Source: Syngnathus acus (taxonomy: Eukaryota > Chordata > Actinopteri > Syngnathiformes > Syngnathidae). Taken from it: DNA of 64,000 bases. The notes beneath the pieces are model-generated. The model was not told the DNA's origin and searched no databases. It saw nothing but the letters and a program-made list of their open reading frames with translations. The number at the start of each line of letters is the position of its first letter. Position 1 is the stretch's first letter. This document shows positions 21,367 through 30,888 of this stretch, in pieces. Both the position numbers and the translations under genes were made by a program. Location: positions 8,801,793 through 8,865,792 of the forward strand of contig NC_051103.1 in assembly GCF_901709675.1 (NCBI RefSeq), written 5' to 3'.

Positions 21367-21399
21367 GGTGCTGCAAGCGGGAAGATGCAAGGATGGAAA

Positions 21400-22254
21400 T
21401 GAGTCGCGAGAGAGCGAGAGAGAGAGAGAAGGGGGGAATCATGAAACGACGAGGTCGCAGCAGCATTTTTCACACCTTGTATGGATGTGAACAAGCAACA
21501 AAGCCCAAAGAAACATGGCTACTTGGAGAAACGCAAGTTGACACTCAGATTGATGACAATCCATCCATACCCGAATGCTTTTGACAAGAAACCCATTGAC
21601 TGAGAGACGTTGCGCGGAGAAGAATGCTAACGCGATAGCCGCTTTTGCGTACCGCAGAGAACTTCCGTCGTCCCCCCGGGGAGCTGCAGACACGTTCCGA
21701 TGATTCGTGTGGTGTTAGGCGACTATTTGCACTTGGCTAAAGTGGCGCCATCAGCCCCCTTCGTCTTCTTCTACGCTTCTTCACGACGAGCGCAAAGGAC
21801 GATGGCGATGGGCCCCCCCCCGCGAGAAGAAAACACAGCGATATCCAGCCCCGGACCTCGAGTCCCGCCGTCCCGTCGCCTCTTTAGAAAAACGGAGTAA
21901 GTACAATTTACTAACATAAAATGAAGCGATCAATTATACAAAGCGTTTCTTTATATTGAGACCATGTTTAACTTTAGCATTGCTCCTACACGCTGACACA
22001 AGGCTGTCGCCCGCAGGTGAAATGTAAGACTACGGCTCCCGAGATGCTCCGCGGTGCGGCGACGTCACTTTCAACCCCGGAAGCGTCGCGTTTGCTCTCA
22101 CGACGTCAAACGTCGCGGACGAGACGTTCCGCTGACGTCACCGGGCTGTAAGCGCGCGGCTCGCTCAGCGTCATAGACGACGACGTCACGTGTTGCGGTT
22201 CGGCGGCGGCCGAGGTGATTTGTGGCTGCGCCCTTTCCGAAGCGTGACGACGTC
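21400..22254. promoter_or_regulatory. bidirectional tubgcp2 / kctd2 promoter region
   Basis: The two start codons face away from each other, 888 bp apart. Between 22029 and 22256 there are six ACGTCA-type CRE sites: 22061, 22102, a full TGACGTCA at 22133-22140, 22182 (running into CACGTG at 22187), and 22249. A ZNF143/Staf-like match ACTAC...TCCC...ATGC lies at 22029-22047. These are seen in the sequence; their use by CREB/ATF, ZNF143 and both genes is inferred from how such motifs behave at housekeeping bidirectional promoters. Confidence 0.6.
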
Positions 22255-23877
22255 ATGGCCGAGCCTCAGGTGCTCGACGCGGCCGAGCAGGCGAACCACC
22301 ACCACCAGCAGCAGCAGCACCACCACCACCACCGCGACGTCGTCCGCGGTCCCGCCCGCCTGCCGCCGCACGGCCTGCTGCTGCCGCCGCCGCCGCACGG
22401 CCTGCTGCTGCTGCTGCCGCCGCTCGGTCCGGCCGCCGCCGGGCGCCCGCCGCCCAAGGGCAGCCCGACTTCCGAGCCGGGCCTGCGCTGGGTGCGCCTC
22501 AACGTGGGGGGGACCTACTTCGTCACCACCAAGCAGACTTTGTGCAGGGATCCCAAGTCGTTCCTGTTCCGACTGTGCCAGGACCACCCGGACCTGGACT
22601 CCGACAAAGTGAGCTCGCAAGCCGTCTCCCCAATCGCAGCCCACCGCAAGCATCACGGAGCTCTTGCACGGAGCGTGGCGCTTTGGTGGTGCACGATATC
22701 ATGACGATGGCCATTTTGTGGTGCTCTCGATGGAGCAGCACTTGGTCTTGTCTCGTCAGTGTGCATGCAATAGATCGCATCCAGTGGAATTGTCTGTCAC
22801 GCTTGCGCGATTGCTCAAGTTGAAGATGTCGTCGTGACGTGATCGAGTTCCCATTTGAACTTGTAATGTGATCGGCTGGACTATATTATGATTTGCTTGA
22901 ACGGTTTTGTAGAAGAAGAGCAGCGTCGTTTCAGAGTCACTTTGTGTCGTTTGGCTGAATGCGGAAATCAAACCCTCGTCACGTTCAAAGCTAAAACGCA
23001 TGTCCTGAAACGGACACACTTGATCTTCTTCATCTGTGTTGTTGTGTGCAGGACAGCACGGGGGCCTTTTTGATTGACAGGGACCCCACCTACTTTGGGC
23101 CCGTTCTGAACTATCTCCGTCACGGAAAGCTCATCATGGACAAGAACCTGGCAGAGGAAGGTAAGACATGTCGGCCAGAGTGCTGAGTCAGCCTGTCACG
23201 CCTCTGCGCGCTTGCTTGCTTGCTTGCTTGCTTGCTTGGATTCAGGCGTCCTGGAAGAGGCTGAGTTCTACAACATCGCCTCCTTGGTGCGTTTGGTGAA
23301 GGAGCGCATACGGGACAACGAGAACCGCACGTCTCAGGTAGCTCGCTCGCCGTTGTCGGGCCGTTTCGGCGTTCTCAGGCTAACGGCGCCTCCCTCCCTC
23401 CCGCAGGGCCCCGTCAAGCACGTCTACCGCGTCCTGCAGTGCCAGGAGGAGGAGCTGACGCAGATGGTCTCCACCATGTCGGACGGATGGAAGTTTGAAC
23501 AGGTGAGCCTCACGAGACGCGTCAAGTGGCGCTTATGAAGTCGGGTGGCTTTTCCCACCACCTTTGTCGATCCGTACGCTTCCCGCAGCTGATCAGCATC
23601 GGCTCGTCGTACAATTACGGCAACGAGGACCAGGCGGAGTTTCTGTGCGTGGTCTCGCGGGAACTCAACAACGCGGCCAATGGCATTGTCATCGAGCCCA
23701 GCCAGAAAGCCAAGGTGAGTGGCGGGAGGGGCCGAGCTCCTGGGCCTCTGAGGGATTGTCCCAATGAGGGGAACGAGCCCAACGGACGGGACCCTGCGCT
23801 CTCTTTTCTGTGCCGTCGTCGCTCAGCCGTCACTCTTTCTTGTCCAGATCCTGCAGGAACGAGGCTCGCGCATGTGA
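22255..23877 (+). CDS. kctd2: BTB/POZ domain-containing protein KCTD2
   Basis: Adaptor of the KCTD2/5/17 group; the BTB domain pentamerises and binds cullin-3, making a substrate receptor for ubiquitination and G-beta-gamma regulation. Exons: 22255-22608, 23052-23160, 23246-23337, 23407-23502, 23589-23714, 23848-23877 (boundary of the last exon to within one base); 268 residues, like human KCTD2 (263). Residues 1-78 are low complexity: His/Gln-rich at 15-26, then Pro/Leu repeats. The BTB begins at Trp79 ([14 protein letters not shown]) and contains [21 protein letters not shown]. The C-terminal domain has the family signature [18 protein letters not shown] and ends in [29 protein letters not shown] and NGIVIEPS choose KCTD2 over KCTD5 and KCTD17. 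It shares a promoter region with tubgcp2. Confidence 0.95.
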
Positions 23878-24007
23878 GGCCGCCATCGGAGCTCCGCCCG
23901 CAACACCTCTGCGGTCTTCTCCTCTGTCTGTCCCATTGGATCTGATGGGATGTTACTTCATGTCCCGTTAGAAGGGAATCCATCCATCCGTCGACCGAGA
24001 CCCGACA

Positions 24008-24026
24008 CCCCCCCCCCCCCCCCCCT
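24008..24026. repeat. poly(C) tract
   Basis: About nineteen C in a row, 130 bp after the kctd2 stop codon, probably in its 3' UTR. Confidence 0.9.
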
Positions 24027-25433
24027 TCCGAGGTGACAAAGGGCGGTGGCGGGTCTCGTCGCATCTTCGCTGGAAGTGACGCGTGCCGGCTCATTTCCCG
24101 ATTTCCCGTCTGTGTGTCACACGTGCACGTTGGCATATCATCAAATATCAGACCGTCAGTCACCTGCTCACTTGACGGGAAGTGAGGAAGCGGCGGTGCA
24201 AACAAAAACTCTGTTGGAGGCTTCCTTTTAGTCCAGCCAGCTCCACCCCCCACCCCCGCGCGCTTGCGGACGCCGCCGACTTTCTTGACTTTCTTGACTT
24301 TGATGTGATTCGTCTGCATTTGTGAGATGAGCCCCAAACGTATGCTAGCGGCTATACGCTGGCCATTTGGTGAGGGGCATTAGCATGCTACGTTGCTAAC
24401 GAGCAGCGAGTCTTGTGAGTGTGACGGCACGTCAACTAAAAAACAAGTTTGCATGGGCGCATTTGCCAAACGTGAGCGTCACGCTAACGCGGCGACCAGC
24501 GACATGCTATCGAGCTCGCTAAGCATGTTAGCGCGTGCCAGACCCCGCGGGGCAGCATGATTGGTCGGCCGGCCGGCCACGGAGGAAGGAAGAAAAAATA
24601 TGTGACGTTTGCGACAGTATAGATCAAATCTACTCGTGGCTCGTTTTCATCCCATTTCTTTCATCTGGGTAAAGACGCAGACGTTCCCATCTTTGTTTCT
24701 GCGTGTGTGGCGCCGAAAGGGCCACGCTTAGTCCCGTTTCTCCAAAGTCGTTGATGACTCGGAGGCGTGCAAACGTGTCGGTCCGGCGTGGACAAGGAGA
24801 GCCGGCGAAACTTTTACAGGACCCAAGCGAGCGAATGGCGCCTGGCCGTTGCGCTTTGAGGACGCATTGGCAATTGTTAGGTCGGAGAGGCCAGAAGCAT
24901 GCACGTGTGCATGCTTGGCCTGGTAATGGGTCCTGCGCGCGCGCGTGTGCGAACAATGCCTAAAGTGGATTTTGGTTAGGACGCCAAAATGAAGGGCCGA
25001 CAATTCACTCGTTTCAGTCACATCTACAACACGCAGTTTGGAGCATATCTGTCGCATGGACTCAAGTGGACCCGGAGTCGTCCATGTGTCAAAACTGTCG
25101 GTGTCGTTTATTTACGAGGACACGAGAGGGCGTCTCGGAGGAGGGCCGGGCCGGGCCGGGCTGTACACGACCACTTCGGGGGTGGGATGTGTTGATGCGG
25201 CGTGTCGACGACGCCTGCCAGTCTGCACGCGCGCTCTTGTCCCCTTGTGTCTTCTTTCATATTTTGTCTGTCGTTGTCGTGCAACTCTTGTTTCTTGCCA
25301 TAAACTTTGTCTTTGCAAACCCGAGTCTTCAGCCTTCATTCTGCCGCAAAGACACGTGACGAAATGGGTGCGGAGGCTGCTATGGAGACATGTGAAAAGA
25401 TGGCTGAAAGACAAGTTCCCAAGGGCTGACAGT

Positions 25434-25690
25434 GCGGCTATGAAGATGTGCTCCCCACACAAAGCAGCCCATCCCATCCATCCATCCATGCGGCTATGAA
25501 GATGTGCTCCCCACACAAATCAGCCATCCATGCGGCTATGAAGATGTGCTCCCCACACAAAGCAGCCCATCCATCCATCCATCCATGCGGCTATGAAGAT
25601 GTGCTCCCCACACAAAGCAGCCCATCCATCCATCCATCCATGCGGCTATGAAGATGTCCACCCACCCACCCACCCATCCATCCATCCGTG
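25434..25690. repeat. 55-bp minisatellite, five copies
   Basis: Copies start at 25434, 25490, 25532, 25587 and 25642. Each begins GCGGCTATGAAGATGTG, continues CTCCCCACACAAAGCAGCC, and ends in CATC tetranucleotides; copy 2 is shortened to 42 bp and copy 5 diverges after 15 bp. Copies 3 and 4 appear identical, pointing to recent duplication. Confidence 0.95.
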
Positions 25691-25934
25691 GGTGAGGAAA
25701 CCTCCATCTAATCTCGATTCTTGCCTTCGTCTACTACTTCCTGCTTGCAATTTCTCCACTTCCTGCGACCAAACTTGCTAGTCGCCTCTTTTATGACGTT
25801 TGCACAGCTCTACCGTATGACGGCCCGGCACGGCACAGCACGGAAGCGAAAAGCACCATTCATCCTAAAATGCAGCGACACGGTATCTCGGACGACGGAA
25901 ACTCAGGCGAGCGTGTGCTCCTCCGGCCGTCATG

Positions 25935-26641
25935 ACTACATTTTACCGTGGCACCATTGAGAGCGTCCTCTCCAGTTGTATTGCTGTTCGGGGTGGTAGC
26001 TGCACTGACTACAACATGAAGGCCCTCCAGCGCATAGTGAACACGGCTGGTAAGATGATTGGTGCTTCACTCCCATCCTTGAAGGACATTTACACCTCCC
26101 ATCTCACCCGCAAGGCGACCACGATTGTGAGTGATGTGAGTCACCCCGCTCGCTCTTTGTTCGATCTTCTGCCCTCTGGGAAGAGAGAGGTACAGGAGCC
26201 TGCGCTCCCTCCCGCACCACCAGACTCACCAACAGCTTCATACTGCAGGCTGTTAGGATCCTGAACTCTCTCCCCCCTTGGCTGCGTAGCGTCCTGTACT
26301 TTTGCGCTCTATTCTGACTGTCTGCTGTATGCACACTTGCTCCGTTTTGCTCCTCTTATTTATTGTGTTGTTTGTTTCTTTATTATTTATTCATCGCTCT
26401 TATTATTCATTGTTTGTGCCGCCTTGTTTTTATTTTGTGTTGTTTGCTTGTATGTATGTATGTATGTATGTATGTATGTATGTATGTATGTATGTATGTA
26501 TGTATGTATGTATGTATGTATGTATGTATGTATGTCGTGTACTATGTCTTGTCACCGTGGGATAGTGGAAACGTAATTTCGATTTCTTTGTGTGTCTTGA
26601 CATGTGGAGAGATTGACAATAAAGCTGACTTTTGACTTTGA
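25935..26641 (+). mobile_element. 5'-truncated L2/Rex1-like LINE fragment
   Basis: Translation from 25937 gives the last part of a non-LTR retrotransposon reverse-transcriptase ORF: FYRGTIESVLSSCIAV, LQRIVNTAGKMIGASLPSL, SHPARSLFDLLPSGKR. The frame then shifts within the RYRS-type motif near 26190 and continues in another frame. A 3' UTR with a TATG microsatellite (26449-26534) follows, and the end is GACAATAAAGCTGAC with a short TTTGAC-repeat tail, as is usual for fish L2-group elements. Dead copy: lacks the endonuclease and most of the polymerase. Confidence 0.85.
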
Positions 26642-27489
26642 CGCCATTGTTCGTCAACACAAGCAGGCCGATGACATACGTCATTCACGCGAAAAAAATC
26701 CTTCCCGTTAAAGATTTCTCATTTTTGAAAATACGAAATCATTGTTAGTTTTAATCATCAAGTCTTGTTTTAAATTAGTGCCGGTAAATAAATTGCACTT
26801 TTGCGGAACACCCACTTCCGGCAGCTGTTTTCTATTTGTTAGCCAACTTCCGCCCAGGGATTGAGTTTCTGCTGTCCGTTACGTTTCTTTGATTAGCAGA
26901 GATTAGTTCTACAATACAACACGGCCATCCGAATGTCAACCATTCAAACCATTTCGACGCGTGGTAAAAAAAAAAATGAAAAGAAAGGTAAAACAAACAA
27001 AGTAGAGTTAAACTCGTTCTCGGTCAAAGACTTTGGCAATGTGAAAGTGAAAGTAGAAAAAGGCCCTTTTTTGTCCGTCTGCCTGCCTGCCTGCCTGCCA
27101 GCCTGCCTGCCTACCTGCCTGCGTGTAAGGTGAGTAGTCTCCTATTTCTTTGGTGACATTTTTGACGCGACGTGTGCCGATTATTGACGGCATCGATCAG
27201 ATTTGTTTTTCAAGCTAATTGAGCGTCCTTTGACGTCGATATTTAGCCTAGAAATCCGATTGGCGATCGTCGTCCCCTTAACTTGGAAAATATTCCCAAC
27301 AAGTTTTGCTCTGCTCTCTTTCCCCTTTTGGCCTCCGCGTTCTATGTGCAGCCACCAAACACTCGTTTGCATCAAGCGACTTGAAGCTTTCCACCTGTGG
27401 CGAAAGAGGAGCTATTACGTCTGCATGTTAAAAAAAGAACTCACAGTGTCATGGATGAGCAAGCAAATTGATTGGCCGCAGGTTGCACG

Positions 27490-30473
27490 ATGTCTTGTGC
27501 CGTGCTTTGCGGTTTCCTGCTGCTGCTGCTGCTCCTGCTGCTCGTGGACGCGGCACTGACGTGGTCCTTGTGGCACGGCCTGCTGGGGGGGGCGCGGGTC
27601 AACGCTTCCGGCGAGGCAGCGGAGCAGTGGCCCTGGGCCTGGGCCGCCGCAGCGCTCAAGTGGGCGCTCCTCCACGCCGTTGTGCACGCAGCGGCGGCCG
27701 CTAAGAATCAGCGGGCGGTGCTCGGCAGGCTGGCCACCCTGCTCGTCCTCTTGCCGACGGTGCTCCAAAGAGGCCTCGAGCCCCCCGGGTTGGGCGCTCT
27801 GCTGCAGGTGGCGCTGTGCTCGGGGCTGAGCTGCCTCTTTTGGGAAGCGGGCTTCGGCGGTGGCGGAGGGTCGGCGCCAAAGGGCCAACCGGCGCCAGAG
27901 AGCCAACCGGCGCCGGACGCCGGCCTCCTGCTCGCCAGGTTGCTTCGGTACCTCAGACCCAACCAGCTTTCCCTGATGGCGGCCTTCGGCGTCATCACCC
28001 TGGCCGTGGCCTGTAAGCGAATGGCGGCCATACCAGCGTGACGTTGCTCAACGCTAAATTGAGTTGTGTGGTCCAGGCGACACGCTGGTCCCGCTGTTGC
28101 AGGGCACGGTGACGGACGTGCTTCGGGACGGGGCGCTGGACTCCGCTTTCTACTCGGCGCTGGGAGCGCTGGTGTGCTTCTCGGCGGGCAGCTGCCTTTT
28201 CTCGGGTTTGCGGTCCAGATTCTTCAAGATGGCGCACGCTCGCCTCAACAAGCGCCTGAAGGTGGCGCTGTTCCGCTCGCTGCTGGCCCAGGAAGTGCTC
28301 TTCTTCCAGGAGAACCATCCAGGTGAGCGCGCGCTGCGCTGCCAGCCGCCGGAGTTCCAGAAGTTGAAGGCGGCGGCTGTGCCATACACCCAGGCAGTCT
28401 CTGTTCCCGCCTGCACTCGGACGTGAACAAGATGGGCCTGACGGTGGGGCTCAACGCCAACGCCGTGCTACGCAGCTCCGTCAAGACCGTCCTGATGCTG
28501 GCGGCCATGTTGTATCTGTCGCGTCCGCTCACGGCGCTGGCGTGCATCGAGATCCCCGTCATGGCCGCGCTGCAGAGACGCCAAGTCCGCTGTCACAAGG
28601 TGGGCAAACCGGGAGGATAAACGCAGACTAACCGCGTGGACGAGGGGAGGCTGGAGCCACATTTACGCACAGTTGATGAAGGCCACCCTGTCTGACAGGA
28701 ATCAAATGAGCAGAAGCAGGACAGCCTGGCTCGCCTCAAAGAGCTCAGTCATCAGTCGCTGGGCGGAATCCGCAGCGTCCGAAGTTTTCGCGGCCAATCG
28801 GACGAAGCCCAAAGATTCCATCGAGAACTCGGACGGCTCAGAGACATCAACGTGCGAGACGGACGACACAAAACTGTCTTCAAGCTCCTGAGTAGGGTGA
28901 GGCAGCCGGCGCGGGTGGGGTCGGCCTCCCCGTGCCATCTCGCCGCCGCCGTCGTTAATTGCCTTCCTTCCGTCAGTTTGGCAGTTTGGCCACCAAGGTG
29001 GCGATGCTGCTGGCGGCTCGCTCGCTGGTGTCTGGCGGGCGGCTGAGCACCGGGACCCTCCTGACCTTCTTCTTGTTCCGGAAGCCCATGTCGCACAACC
29101 TCAAGGTGAGCGGCGCACTCGTTTGGCAAAGGGTTGGGGGGGACGTATCCGCCGCCATCTCCTCTTTGCGGGTTTTGGTGAGATGAGTCGGCGGGACGGC
29201 ACGTCTCTCCAGGAGATCTTTGTGTGCTACGGGGACACACTGGCCACGCTGGGCATCATCTCCAAAGTCTTCAGCTACCTGGACCGTCAACCCAAGTGCC
29301 GGCCGGCCGGCCAACTGGCGCCCGAGGCGCTCCGGGGCCAGGTGGTGTTCCGGAACGTCACCTTTGGCTACCCTTCCGTGTCGCCGGAGAAACCGGCGCT
29401 GAAGGTAAGCTAAGCTGGGCCTTGCCGGGCCGGGGCCCCTCGCCAGCTCACAGACGTTTGCGCCCAGGACGTGTCCATGGTGCTGGAGGCGGGCAAGGTG
29501 ACGGCCCTGGTGGGCCCGTCGGGTAGCGGAAAGACGTCCTGCGCGGGGCTCCTCAAGCGACTGTACGAGCCGCAGCGGGGCGACATCCTGCTGGACGGAC
29601 GGCCGCTGCACGCCTACGGCAACGCCTACCTCCACGGCAAGGTTGGCGGGCGGGCCGCCATCCATAGGACGCTGACTGCAACGGCCGTGTCACGCGCCCG
29701 GCCTTTCCCCAGGTGGTTGCCGTTCCCCAGAATCCAGTTGCGCTGCGCGGCTCGCTGCGCTACAACGTGGAGTACGGCCTGGGGCCCTGCCGCACGGAGC
29801 AGCTGCAAGAGGCGGCCGCCAAGATCAAAGCCGAGCGGCTGCTGGCCAAGCTGGACACCGCCGAGGCCCACGCAGGTAAGACGGCGCCTCGAAGGAGAGC
29901 AGAGCGCTTTCAAAGCGCCTTGAAGGAGAGGAGAGCGCCTTGAAGGAGAGGAGAGTGCTTTCAAAGCGCCTTGAAGGAGAGGAGAGCGCTTTCAAAGCGC
30001 CTTGAAGGAGAGGAGAGCGCTTTCAACTCAAAAGCGAGCGCGCCGCTTCTCTCCGCTTGCCGTGCCGCGCAGACGCCGATGAGGGCGGCGCGCATCTGTC
30101 GGAGGGCGAGAAGCAGAGCGTGGCGCTGCTGCGGGCCCTGCTGCGTCAGCCTCGGGTACTCATCCTGGACGAGGCCACCAGCCAGATGGACGTCCACGCG
30201 CAACACGCCGTCAGTTGCACACCACGCAGCTCGGACACCCGAAGGACACGCGGCGGCGGCTGATGTGTGCCGCCGACCCCGCAGGTCCTGGAGGAGGCGC
30301 TCAGGTGCGGCTGCACGGTCCTGATGGTGGCGCACCGTCTGAACTGCGCCGAGCGAGCCCACCGCATCGTCTTCTTGGAGGACGGCGTGGTGATGGAGCA
30401 GGGCACGCACGCGCAGCTGATGGCCAAGGGGGGGCGCTACTGGCAACTCGGGAAGGAGCTCTTGGACCACTGA
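27490..30473 (+). CDS. tap2: TAP2-type antigen peptide transporter (ABCB half-transporter)
   Basis: TAP2 pairs with TAP1 in the ER membrane and pumps proteasomal peptides to MHC class I. Exons: 27490-28012, 28077-28322, 28394-28599, 28699-28896, 28977-29105, 29213-29404, 29468-29641, 29713-29875, 30073-30209, 30285-30473; 718 residues (human TAP2 686). An N-terminal hydrophobic TMD0 starts LLLLLLLLVDAALTW, then come core helices and coupling region (FKMAHARLNKRLKVALFRSLLAQE, FFQENHPG) and FSYLDRQP before the NBD. The NBD has Walker A GPSGSGKTS (514-522), degenerate signature LSEGEKQ (619-625), Walker B LILDEATS with Glu644, D-loop SQMD and His673. Canonical Walker/His residues plus a non-canonical signature is the TAP2 pattern; TAP1 shows the reverse. 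The neighbourhood is not the MHC, so it may be the teleost-specific tap2t paralogue. ABCB9 is the main alternative, but it keeps LSGGQ. Confidence 0.8.
29885..30035. repeat. 33-bp tandem repeat in tap2 intron
   Basis: Repeated CGCCTTGAAGGAGAGGAGAG and GCTTTCAAAG blocks, four to five copies with variable length, in the intron between 29875 and 30073. Confidence 0.9.
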
Positions 30474-30601
30474 CCGTAACCCGTCTGCCCTGTGCTGACT
30501 GACCAACGGGCTTTTGCATCTGGAGTTGAAGACAGCGGATGGGAGGAAAAAGCAAGCTGAGCCTGGATTTGAGGCCACTACGTCTGACCTGTGAGAAATC
30601 C

Positions 30602-30607
30602 AATAAA
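30602..30607 (+). other. polyadenylation signal of tap2
   Basis: AATAAA, 129 bp after the stop codon. Confidence 0.75.
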
Positions 30608-30758
30608 TGCAAAACAAACGCGTTGATAGTCGATCCTTTATAATCACGTGAAATTTCACCAACACATCGTGTTTGTATGTCTCAGATAAATTTGGTGAAC
30701 AATTAAACCTAAGAGCCAGCTCCGTTAGAGCGACCTTTGGGCGTAATGACACAAAAGG

Positions 30759-30773
30759 TACAGCAGAGGGCAG
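30759..30773 (+). promoter_or_regulatory. CTCF-like motif
   Basis: TACAGCAGAGGGCAG on the plus strand fits the CTCF core with one outer mismatch. It sits between tap2 and crhr1. Binding is inferred. Confidence 0.4.
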
Positions 30774-30864
30774 AAGAGGACAACAAACTGACCACTAACG
30801 TTTTTTTTTTTTTTTTTTTACACTTCACACCTTGTACCCGGGTTCCAATTTCGGGCTAAGGTCT

Positions 30865-30888
30865 CCCCCCCCCCCCCCCCCCCCCCCC
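30865..30888. repeat. poly(C) tract
   Basis: About 24 C in a row, preceded by a poly(T) run at 30803-30818. Confidence 0.9.

Larger units (their letters stand above)
23878..27489. other. kctd2-tap2 gap: 3' UTR, repeats, LINE fragment
   Basis: 3.6 kb without a host gene. kctd2 3' UTR is at the left, with a C run at 24008-24026; no AATAAA is obvious close to the stop. The rest holds words of the TTAGC/GCTAA type (24340-24540), a pentameric minisatellite (25434-25690), a truncated LINE (25935-26641) and a CTGC/CTAC tetranucleotide run (27076-27126). The DNA right before 27490 should contain the tap2 promoter, but no element could be pinned down. Confidence 0.5.

Noticed and set aside
25434-25690. 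CRISPR-like repeat-spacer look
   Set aside because: The whole unit repeats in tandem with no unique spacers, and the genome is animal.
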